Positions 17,687 through 24,628 of a stretch of 64,000 nucleotides of DNA are shown here, in pieces. A program made the position numbers and the translations under genes. A model generated the notes under the pieces. The model ran no database searches. It saw only the letters and a program-made list of their open reading frames with translations, and was not told where the DNA came from. The stretch comes from Chryseobacterium sp. SORGH_AS_0447 (GTDB taxonomy: Bacteria > Bacteroidota > Bacteroidia > Flavobacteriales > Weeksellaceae): the NCBI RefSeq assembly GCF_030818695.1, contig NZ_JAUTAR010000001.1, positions 1 to 64,000 of the forward strand, read 5' to 3'. Every line of letters starts with the position of its first letter. The first letter of the stretch is position 1.

Positions 17687-17953
17687 TTATTTCTTAGCTT
17701 CTTCTTTTTTCTCTTCAGCTTTGATTTCTTCTTTAGCTACTTTACCTTCAGCTTTAACTGAATCTTTAGCAACTTCAGCAGTAGCTTTGATAGAATCTGT
17801 AGCAGCGTTAGCTGTAGAATCGATAGCAGCAGCAGTTGAATCTGTAGTAGCAGCTACTGAATCTTTAGCAGCTTCTGTAGAAGTAGTTTCACCTTTTTTA
17901 CAAGCTACTAGAGAGATTGCAGCGATAGCAGCTACGAATAATGACTTTTTCAT
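17687..17953 (-). CDS. Small Ala/Lys/Ser-rich lipoprotein with imperfect repeats
   Basis: 88 residues. Lipoprotein signal MKKSLFVAAIAAISLVAC with the acylated C18. The rest is low complexity: recurring units of the form KDSVxAxxDSTAxA followed by a Lys/Glu tail (KEEIKAEEKKEEAKK). It resembles small abundant outer-membrane or periplasmic lipoproteins of Flavobacteriia with no defined role. Extended helix or disorder is likely. It has a strong -7 element about 70 bp upstream (18024-18031) and is divergent from the next operon. Confidence 0.75.
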   Translation of the reverse strand: MKKSLFVAAIAAISLVACKKGETTSTEAAKDSVAATTDSTAAAIDSTANAATDSIKATAEVAKDSVKAEGKVAKEEIKAEEKKEEAKK

Positions 17954-18023
17954 AATAAATTAAATTTAATTTTGTTAATATTGTTTTATAAAATCTTTTC
18001 TCTGTTCTGTTATTTGAACAAGA

Positions 18024-18031
18024 CAAAGGTA
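18024..18031 (-). promoter_or_regulatory. -7 promoter element of the lipoprotein gene
   Basis: TACCTTTG on the minus strand, giving a leader of about 65 nt before the ATG at 17953. Confidence 0.55.
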
Positions 18032-18069
18032 TAGCAGATAGAAAATTTGTTTATGAAAAATAATTGTAA

Positions 18070-18093
18070 TACCTTTGTAAAATCGTTTTACAA
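18070..18093 (+). promoter_or_regulatory. Promoter with an overlapping perfect dyad (putative operator)
   Basis: A -7 element TACCTTTG (18070-18077) for the operon at 18138 overlaps the perfect 8-3-8 dyad TTGTAAAATCGTTTTACAA (18075-18093). A further half-site AATTGTAA lies at 18062-18069. A symmetrical site over the transcription start is typical of a repressor operator; the regulator is unknown. Confidence 0.5.
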
Positions 18094-18137
18094 TTAAACA
18101 TAACTGATAATCAATAATTTAATCACTTCAAAATACA

Positions 18138-19316
18138 TTGACGGATTTAGATTTATTACATTTTGAGCAGCTGAAAAAGGATGTACAGGCTCAATATTTG
18201 AAAGAACACTCTCCTTCCTATGACGATATTTCGAAATGGAAGGGCATCGATATCATATATTTTCAGGAAGATCTCAGAAAAAAGGCAAAAGGCAACATCA
18301 GCGAAAAGTCTTTTTATACCTATTTTAAAAATTCTCCGGTTACTAAATTACCGAGAATCGATATGCTCAACTTACTGAGTATGTATGCAGGGTATGATTC
18401 ATGGTACGAGTTTAAGAAACAGCATCTTTTTGCAGGCGAACTCTTGCAGGAAAATGAAGATTTTAATGATGATGATCTTAAAGAACTTGAAAAAACAGTT
18501 TCTGCATCGCTGGAACTTCCAAAAGATGAAATTCCCCCTATAAAAAAGGAAATAAGCATTCCTGAAATTAGTGATTTACAAAAATCAACTACTGAAAACC
18601 AGCCAGTTGAAACAAAACCAGCGATTACTCAGGCATCATCTGATTCAATTGAAAAACAAAAGAAAAATTTCTTTCGAAGAAATGCCTGGGTGCTTGTAAC
18701 TGCTGTTCTTATTATAATAACAGGACTTCTTGGTTTCAAAGATGTTATTTTCCAGAAAACGTACCAATACTGCTTCACCGATGCCGACAGAAATATGAGC
18801 ATTCAGCGTGAGATCGAAATTAAAGTTATTAAAGAGAACGAATCTCCTATCTTATATAGGATAAAACCCGGCGAATGTTTCCGGTATGCCACTAAGGATA
18901 AGATTCTTAAGATGCAGATCAGCTCTCCTTTCTACGAATATCTTGAAGTAAGCAGAAACCTTGAAAATGCCCCTGAAGAAGAAATCATAGAACTGAAGCC
19001 GGACGATTACAAAATGGCGCTTTATTATTTCTCCACAAAAGATATCAAAGGAGGGAATCCTGAAGAACAGCTGAAACTTATCCGGCAGAAAAGAAAGCAG
19101 CTGGAAGGCCGCATCAGTGATAACGCCGTCATCACTCAAGTTTATGACAGTGATATTTATGGGCTTGAAACGCTGGATAAGGAAGATTATATCACGCTGA
19201 TGACAACACCGACTACTTCTCTTAAAAACCTCAATGTAATTGAAATGAAGAAAGATAAAAAAGGAAAGATCGTCTCTATTAAGTTTAAAATCTCAACCAA
19301 TGAAAACAATAAGTAA
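18138..19316 (+). CDS. Single-pass membrane protein of unknown function
   Basis: 392 residues from the TTG at 18138; the next in-frame ATG would remove most of the conserved-looking N-terminal domain. Residues about 1-95 are soluble and helical (FYTYFKNSPVTKLPRIDMLNLL looks like a small helical DNA- or protein-binding fold), then an acidic Pro-rich linker, one membrane helix (about 186-207, WVLVTAVLIIITGLLGF) and a C-terminal beta-rich periplasmic domain. The order cytoplasmic helical domain, linker, TM, periplasmic domain suggests a sensor or anti-sigma-like signalling protein, but no family is recognised. It overlaps the next gene by 17 bp, so the two are co-translated. Confidence 0.65.
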   Translation: MTDLDLLHFEQLKKDVQAQYLKEHSPSYDDISKWKGIDIIYFQEDLRKKAKGNISEKSFYTYFKNSPVTKLPRIDMLNLLSMYAGYDSWYEFKKQHLFAGELLQENEDFNDDDLKELEKTVSASLELPKDEIPPIKKEISIPEISDLQKSTTENQPVETKPAITQASSDSIEKQKKNFFRRNAWVLVTAVLIIITGLLGFKDVIFQKTYQYCFTDADRNMSIQREIEIKVIKENESPILYRIKPGECFRYATKDKILKMQISSPFYEYLEVSRNLENAPEEEIIELKPDDYKMALYYFSTKDIKGGNPEEQLKLIRQKRKQLEGRISDNAVITQVYDSDIYGLETLDKEDYITLMTTPTTSLKNLNVIEMKKDKKGKIVSIKFKISTNENNK

Positions 19317-19881
19317 TATTTTATTTTCTACGATACTTATCGGAATTATCATGATTTCCTGCATCAAAAAAGAGGATAACGCAGGACCAAGCGATCTGGA
19401 AAAGCTAAGAAATACCAACAACATCACTGTAAAGATGGATAGTGCCCAGGCAATCAATTCCATTACAATGCAGAAAGTGCAGGATGTACTGGATCTTTCT
19501 ACCCTGTATCTTTCCGGACAGAAAAACACTGAAATCGATACGGCCATTTATTCCAAAATTGAAAAATATTTCCAGAAATCGGATTCCACGACTTTCAAAG
19601 ATCTCTTCAAGGAGTTGGAAAGCCTGAATGTAAAAAAGGTGAAAGTAAGCAACATCAATGTATTCCAGAAGATAAAGGAAAAAGACACCCTGCATTTTGC
19701 AAAGTTTAATGTAGAATATACAGGAGAAAAAAATAAGAAAATAGGAAATTTTGAGCGCAATGCTCAGTACACCCTAGTTTCAAAACCAGACCAGAAAAGC
19801 AAGGAATTTAAGTTCTACTTCGTCAAGTTCTATTCGGATGAACCGGAGAAAGACAGCACTTCATCGGGAGTAACCAAGTAG
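19300..19881 (+). CDS. Lipoprotein of unknown function
   Basis: 193 residues. Signal peptide with a lipobox-like end (ILIGIIMISC, C24). The mature part is charged, with FKDLFKELESLNVKKVKVSN and a beta-rich segment near residues 130-175. It overlaps the membrane-protein gene before it by 17 bp and is therefore probably a functional partner exposed in the periplasm. Its 3' end overlaps the convergent cyclo-ligase gene by 52 bp. Confidence 0.65.
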   Translation: MKTISNILFSTILIGIIMISCIKKEDNAGPSDLEKLRNTNNITVKMDSAQAINSITMQKVQDVLDLSTLYLSGQKNTEIDTAIYSKIEKYFQKSDSTTFKDLFKELESLNVKKVKVSNINVFQKIKEKDTLHFAKFNVEYTGEKNKKIGNFERNAQYTLVSKPDQKSKEFKFYFVKFYSDEPEKDSTSSGVTK

Positions 19882-20405
19882 TCGAGCGGAATATCATATT
19901 CCCAGACGTCATCGATATTTTCATCGGGGTTAAAATAATTAACTCCGATTTTTTTGGTCTCAGCCGGAATAGTTTCAAAGAAACCGTCATAAAAACCTTT
20001 ACCGTATCCTACCCTGTTTCCTTTCCCGTCACAGTACAACAGCGGTGTAATCACAAAATCGAAATCCGAAATTCCTGAGTCTTCATTCGAAACCGGCTCC
20101 GAAATTCCCCAGTTGTTCGTTTCATACTTTGTATCAGCAGAAATTTCAACCGATATAAGCTCCGTGCTTACTACTTTGGGAACAAAAACACGGATATTAC
20201 GGCTTAGAAAATATTTAATAAAAAGCTGCGTATCGATTTCCTTGAACTTCTGAATGGGGATGAAAACATGAACTTTCTGGCCCGGAAGCGGTTTGAAATA
20301 AACTATAAAATTCTCAAAAATCTTTTCCGATAACAGGAAAGCCTCATCATCAGACAAGGCTTTTCTTTTTTGCATATATTCTTTCCTGAGTTCAGCTTTC
20401 AGCAT
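19830..20405 (-). CDS. 5-formyltetrahydrofolate cyclo-ligase
   Basis: 191 residues. Family motifs are RKEYMQKRKALS near the N-terminus and FDFVITPLLYCDGKGNRVGYGKGFYD, which binds ATP and folate. The enzyme converts 5-formyl-THF to 5,10-methenyl-THF using ATP. It starts 2 bp after the trhO stop codon and is therefore the second gene of a trhO operon. Its last 52 bp overlap the opposite-strand lipoprotein gene. Confidence 0.95.
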   Translation of the reverse strand: MLKAELRKEYMQKRKALSDDEAFLLSEKIFENFIVYFKPLPGQKVHVFIPIQKFKEIDTQLFIKYFLSRNIRVFVPKVVSTELISVEISADTKYETNNWGISEPVSNEDSGISDFDFVITPLLYCDGKGNRVGYGKGFYDGFFETIPAETKKIGVNYFNPDENIDDVWEYDIPLDYLVTPDEVLSFSGSSE

Positions 20406-20407
20406 CC

Positions 20408-21775
20408 TTACGCGTTTTCAGCAGATAAAATTTTATATAGTTTATCAGACAAACGCACCCTGAACGGAAGCTCAAAAGTAATCTGATCTCCCTGTACAGC
20501 CGTCTCTACAGGACCTCCGTTGGCATGAATTTCCGTAATGGTAATTTCCTGCTCACCGGTAGTCGGCCCGGAAATCAACACTTTGTTTCCTACAGACAAT
20601 TCATTGTTTTCAATAAGGAACTGCGCAATTTTTGATTTTGTAAAATAATGCTCCGCTTTTCCGATCAAAGTTTTCTTGACCTTAATTTTCTGACGGATAT
20701 CTTTTGTTTCGGCTTTGGCCAAAGGCTTATTAGGCAGATCACCTGATTTTTTGAATTTTAAAGCTTCCGACTTTCCTTTTCTGAAAACTTTATTGCCTAC
20801 CTGCAGGCCTTTTCTCAATTTCAACTGCTCGTCCCACGGCAGATGAATGGTTTCCAGGCATTCCGTCGAACAGCAGTTTTCCATCGCCGCCTTACATTCA
20901 TCACACTGGATAAACAACAGATGGCAGGCATCATTGGCACAGTTCGTATGGTTATCGCAAGGTTTCCCGCATTGGTGGCACTGTGCGATGATGTCATCCG
21001 TAATTCTTTCTCCCAGACGGTGGTCGAACACGAAGTTTTTCCCGATAAACTTACTCTCAATTCCTTCTTCTTTGATCTGTCGGGTATATTCGATGATTCC
21101 GCCTTCCAGCTGAAAGACGTTTTTAAAACCCTGATGCTTAAAATAAGCACTTGCCTTTTCACAACGGATTCCGCCGGTGCAGTACATCAGAAGGTTTTTA
21201 TCTTCTTTGTGATCCTGCAGCTGATCGTTGATGATCGGCAGGCTTTCCCTGAAGTTTTCCACATCAGGCGTGATGGCCCCTTCAAAATGGCCGACTTCGC
21301 TTTCGTAATGGTTTCTGAAATCCACAACGATGGTATTCGGGTCTTCCAGCAGTTCATTGAATTCTTTTGCTCTCAGGTGAACCCCTTTATTGGTTACGTC
21401 GAAAGTTTCATCATTAAGGCCATCTGCAACAATTTTATGCCTTACTTTGATGGTCAGCTTTAAAAAAGAATGGTTGTCCTGCTCTACCGCTACATTCAGG
21501 CGGATGCCTTTCATAAAATCATATGCTTCCAGCGTATCCCGAAAAGCCTCGAAATTTTCTGCAGGAACGCTCATCTGAGCATTGATTCCTTCATGTGCTA
21601 CATAAATACGGCCTAATGCATCGAGGGCATTCCAGGCTATAAATAAGTCGTCGCGGAATTTTTTGGGATCTTCAATATGGGCATACGCATAGAAAGAAAG
21701 GGTAAGGCGCTCTTGTCCGGCCTCATCGATAAGTCGTGCTCTTTCTTCTGCGCTTAAGGTGTTGTACAGTTGCAT
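20408..21775 (-). CDS. trhO: tRNA uridine(34) hydroxylase TrhO (rhodanese-like) with extra C-terminal domain
   Basis: 455 residues; typical TrhO proteins are about 300-350. An N-terminal acylphosphatase-like domain (about 25-120) is followed by a rhodanese domain (about 130-235) with the conserved C199 and C205 in LLMYCTGGIRCEK. The usual Cys-rich domain comes next (about 265-306, CHQCGKPC...CDECK...CCSTEC). Residues about 364-452 are extra: VGNKVLISGPTTGEQEIT and VRLSDKLYKI resemble the C-terminal beta-barrel of U32 peptidase-family proteins. TrhO uses oxygen to make 5-hydroxyuridine at tRNA position 34. First gene of an operon with the cyclo-ligase. Confidence 0.9.
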   Translation of the reverse strand: MQLYNTLSAEERARLIDEAGQERLTLSFYAYAHIEDPKKFRDDLFIAWNALDALGRIYVAHEGINAQMSVPAENFEAFRDTLEAYDFMKGIRLNVAVEQDNHSFLKLTIKVRHKIVADGLNDETFDVTNKGVHLRAKEFNELLEDPNTIVVDFRNHYESEVGHFEGAITPDVENFRESLPIINDQLQDHKEDKNLLMYCTGGIRCEKASAYFKHQGFKNVFQLEGGIIEYTRQIKEEGIESKFIGKNFVFDHRLGERITDDIIAQCHQCGKPCDNHTNCANDACHLLFIQCDECKAAMENCCSTECLETIHLPWDEQLKLRKGLQVGNKVFRKGKSEALKFKKSGDLPNKPLAKAETKDIRQKIKVKKTLIGKAEHYFTKSKIAQFLIENNELSVGNKVLISGPTTGEQEITITEIHANGGPVETAVQGDQITFELPFRVRLSDKLYKILSAENA

Positions 21776-21809
21776 GCTATAAACGTTTTAAGTGAGAAAA
21801 ATAATTTGG

Positions 21810-21817
21810 CAAAGATA
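21810..21817 (-). promoter_or_regulatory. -7 promoter element of trhO
   Basis: TATCTTTG on the minus strand, about 35 bp upstream of the trhO ATG. Confidence 0.55.
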
Positions 21818-21903
21818 ATGAATTTTTCAAAATTAATTAAATCATGAAATAAAACAGCTTTTCGGCCTAATTCCCAATTTGCTGTCTCAATTTAACCTTT
21901 AGC

Positions 21904-21937
21904 ATGACAATTGTATCTTACCTATGACATTTTGTCT
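21904..21937 (+). promoter_or_regulatory. Paired TGACA-type dyads upstream of the HtrA gene
   Basis: TGACAATTGTAT (from 21905) and TGACATTTTGTC (from 21925) are imperfectly symmetrical related sites exactly 20 bp (two helical turns) apart, about 130 bp upstream of the htrA-type -7 element. This is a candidate binding site for a stress regulator. The 358-bp intergenic region holds nothing else recognisable except the two promoters. Confidence 0.35.
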
Positions 21938-22066
21938 TTAATAAATTTTTAATATTCGTTAATTCCGGTTTTAACAATTATGACTTAATCCATAAAGTAT
22001 TCCTATTCCCGTTAAATTTTAGTTAAAATTGAAACATTAGGTATTAATTGCATACGTATTTAGCAT

Positions 22067-22074
22067 TAAATTTG
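22067..22074 (+). promoter_or_regulatory. -7 promoter element of the HtrA/Deg gene
   Basis: TAAATTTG with a TTG at 22048-22050 as a possible -33 element (16-bp spacer). The leader would be about 50 nt. Confidence 0.5.
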
Positions 22075-22132
22075 TTTTAGAGTAAAACGAAAAAGTGAAT
22101 AAAATAATTAATCAAATAAAGAAAGATATACA

Positions 22133-23656
22133 ATGAAGAGTACTTTAAAAAAACTATTGCCATTTGCTGTAGTAGGTGTTATTTCAGGAGCTACTACCGT
22201 TGGAGGATTACAATACCTGAATCATGACTCCAACAGCACAGACCAATCCTATTTTACAAAAGCTTCCAACGTATCTTTTGCCGGGATGAACTCTTCGGCG
22301 GTAGGTGATGACTTTGTGAAAGCAGCTAAAACAACCGTTCCGGCTGTAGTTACCATTAAAAATTACCAGTCCAGATCCACAAGCAGGGCTTCAGAACAGG
22401 ATATGTTCGATTTTTTCTTCGGTGATCCTTTTGGAGGAAGAAACCAGCAGAGACAGAAGCAGCAGGCCCCGGACAACATGCCTTCAGGTATGGGATCAGG
22501 AGTTATTATTTCCCCCGATGGCTATATTATTTCCAATAACCACGTTGTGGCAGGAGCCAACAAGCTTGAAGTGGTTTTAAGCAATAAAAAATCGTATATC
22601 GCAACCTTAGTAGGAACAGACCCGAATACCGATATTTCCTTATTAAAAATTGAAGAAAAAGGATTGCCTTATTTAAATTTCGCTAATTCGGATAATATTG
22701 AAGTAGGACAATGGGTACTGGCGGTAGGAAACCCGCTTGGACTAAACTCTACTGTAACGGCGGGGATCGTTTCCGCTAAAGGAAGAGGTATCGGGATTTT
22801 AAGCTCTCAGGGAAAAGCAGCCAATCCGATTGAAAGCTTTATCCAGACCGATGCGGCTATTAACCCAGGAAACTCAGGAGGAGCCCTTGTAAATACAAAT
22901 GGAGACCTGATCGGTATCAACTCGGCGATCCAGTCTACTACAGGATATTATCAGGGATACGGATTTGCCGTTCCTTCCAATCTCGCCAGAAAAATTGTGG
23001 AGGACATTAAGAAATTCGGAATTGTACAGCGAGGATTCTTAGGGGTTACCTCATTAGACCTTTCTAATGATCAATTGGTAGCAGCTTATAACAAACAGGA
23101 AAAAACCAATATCAAGGCAGGATCAGGAGTGCTGGTAACCGGCTTTGGAGAAAACAGCGGTGCTGAAGATGCAGGATTGAAAAAAGGAGATGTTATTACC
23201 AAGATCGATAATGTTGCCATCACCGATTTTGCAGATCTTTCGGTTGCCGTAGGTAGCAAACGTCCGGGCGATAAGGTACAGGTTACCTATGCAAGAAACG
23301 GCAAGGAGAATACGACCACCGTTACTTTGAGAGACCAGAAGGGCGGAACGTCTACCAGAACAAAAGCAGATCTGAGCGTTACTGAAAAGATCGGTGCTGA
23401 GTTTGAGCCATTAAGTGAAAGATTCAAAACCGATTACGGATTGAACAGCGGAGTAGTCGCTAAAAACGTAACGGAAGGAAGCGAGATTGCCAAAATCGGG
23501 ATCGTAGATAACTACATTGTTATTGAGATCAACGGCAAGCCGGTAAATTCGCAAAAAGACGTTGAGAAAATTCTTGACCGATATTCAGGAAATGTATCTG
23601 TTAAGTTTGTAGACGCTTACGGACAGATCTATACAAGAGGATTTAAAATGCCTTAA
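22133..23656 (+). CDS. HtrA/Deg-family periplasmic serine protease
   Basis: 507 residues. An N-terminal membrane-anchor or signal segment (LLPFAVVGVISGATTVGGL) is followed by a trypsin-like domain with the full triad H137 (SNNHVVAG), D167 (NTDISLLKI) and S248 (NPGNSGGALV). Two PDZ domains follow (about 290-390 and 415-505). It degrades or refolds damaged envelope proteins; members of the family are usually induced by envelope or heat stress, in line with the paired upstream sites. Single gene ending at a strong terminator. Confidence 0.95.
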   Translation: MKSTLKKLLPFAVVGVISGATTVGGLQYLNHDSNSTDQSYFTKASNVSFAGMNSSAVGDDFVKAAKTTVPAVVTIKNYQSRSTSRASEQDMFDFFFGDPFGGRNQQRQKQQAPDNMPSGMGSGVIISPDGYIISNNHVVAGANKLEVVLSNKKSYIATLVGTDPNTDISLLKIEEKGLPYLNFANSDNIEVGQWVLAVGNPLGLNSTVTAGIVSAKGRGIGILSSQGKAANPIESFIQTDAAINPGNSGGALVNTNGDLIGINSAIQSTTGYYQGYGFAVPSNLARKIVEDIKKFGIVQRGFLGVTSLDLSNDQLVAAYNKQEKTNIKAGSGVLVTGFGENSGAEDAGLKKGDVITKIDNVAITDFADLSVAVGSKRPGDKVQVTYARNGKENTTTVTLRDQKGGTSTRTKADLSVTEKIGAEFEPLSERFKTDYGLNSGVVAKNVTEGSEIAKIGIVDNYIVIEINGKPVNSQKDVEKILDRYSGNVSVKFVDAYGQIYTRGFKMP

Positions 23657-23688
23657 TTAAGAGAACTAAACTTCACTTCATATCAACA

Positions 23689-23725
23689 AAAAGCCGCTGC
23701 GAATTTAATTTGCAGCGGCTTTTTT
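23689..23725. terminator. Terminator between convergent genes
   Basis: Stem AAAGCCGCTGC / GCAGCGGCTTT followed by T6. It serves the protease gene on the plus strand and the convergent membrane-protein gene on the other. Confidence 0.85.
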
Positions 23726-23727
23726 AT

Positions 23728-24180
23728 TTATGACCTGTTCATTTTTTCGGAAATCCTCCGTTTCTTTTTCCTCTCATAAATCACTTCCACAATTTTTCCT
23801 CCGATCCATGAAAAGGGGAAAAACGTGAGAAAAATAGATACTTTGTAGAAGGTAGGATGATAAGGGAATACAATAACATCAAGCATTGCTATAAAAAGCA
23901 TAATAAAGCCGATAAGGATTGCATATGCCACTTTAGCATACTTTACGATGATGGCTGTGGCCACTCCCCCAACGGTAGTTCCCAACCCGGAAATAAACAG
24001 CAGGAAGCCGAAAAAAGCCCCGTCTTTCTGCATGCTCTGAAGAAATTTTTGCCAATGCTCAAAAGGAGCAAAAGCCTCGAAAGTTACCCATTGCGGAAAC
24101 ATCCTGATGCCAAGAGTAATAATAAGCCCTGCAATGCCAAGGCCTACGATAACCGCAATTGTATTTCTTATAAAGTTCAT
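23728..24180 (-). CDS. Small four-helix membrane protein of unknown function
   Basis: 150 residues with four hydrophobic segments (IAVIVGLGIAGLIITLG, FFGFLLFISGLGTTVGGVATAII, VAYAILIGFIMLFIAMLDVIV and VSIFLTFFPFSWIGGKIVEVI) and a basic C-terminal tail (YERKKKRRISEK). No family function is recognised. It shares a base with the RidA stop codon (TAATG), so the two are translationally coupled. Confidence 0.7.
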   Translation of the reverse strand: MNFIRNTIAVIVGLGIAGLIITLGIRMFPQWVTFEAFAPFEHWQKFLQSMQKDGAFFGFLLFISGLGTTVGGVATAIIVKYAKVAYAILIGFIMLFIAMLDVIVFPYHPTFYKVSIFLTFFPFSWIGGKIVEVIYERKKKRRISEKMNRS

Positions 24181-24560
24181 TAATCCTGATGTGCGATCAT
24201 AGAAATTTCGATATCAACATTTTTCGGAAGGCAGGAAACCTGTACGGTCTCGCGTGCCGGATAGCTTTCCGGATCCAGATAAGAAGCATAAATATCATTC
24301 ATAACTGCAAAATCGTCCATGCTCTTTAGGAAGATGGTTGCTTTTACTACATTTTTAAATGTCATTCCGGCTTCTGTAAGAACGGCCTCAAGGTTTTTCA
24401 TTACCTGATGGGTTTCTTTTTCGATTCCTTCCACCAATTTGCCTGTTGCAGGATCTACCGGGATCTGACCTGAGATATACAAAACACCGTTTGCCATATT
24501 GGCCTGTGAATAAGGACCGATCGCTGCAGGAGCATTTTCCGTGTTGATTATTTTTTTCAT
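24180..24560 (-). CDS. RidA family enamine/imine deaminase
   Basis: 126 residues. Matches RidA (YjgF/YER057c/UK114): NTENAPAAIGPYSQA, LYISGQIPVDPATGKLV, VVKATIFLKSMDDF, and YPARETVQVSCLPK with the conserved catalytic Arg. It hydrolyses reactive 2-aminoacrylate made by PLP enzymes. It is preceded by a TATATTTG -7 element (24579-24586) and followed by the membrane-protein gene. Confidence 0.95.
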   Translation of the reverse strand: MKKIINTENAPAAIGPYSQANMANGVLYISGQIPVDPATGKLVEGIEKETHQVMKNLEAVLTEAGMTFKNVVKATIFLKSMDDFAVMNDIYASYLDPESYPARETVQVSCLPKNVDIEISMIAHQD

Positions 24561-24578
24561 TAGAATTTATTTTGGGTG

Positions 24579-24586
24579 CAAATATA
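24579..24586 (-). promoter_or_regulatory. -7 promoter element of the ridA-like gene
   Basis: TATATTTG on the minus strand, about 18 bp upstream of the ATG. Confidence 0.55.
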
Positions 24587-24628
24587 AAATTTATATTCTA
24601 TTTCTATAATCAAATATCAAATCTGATG

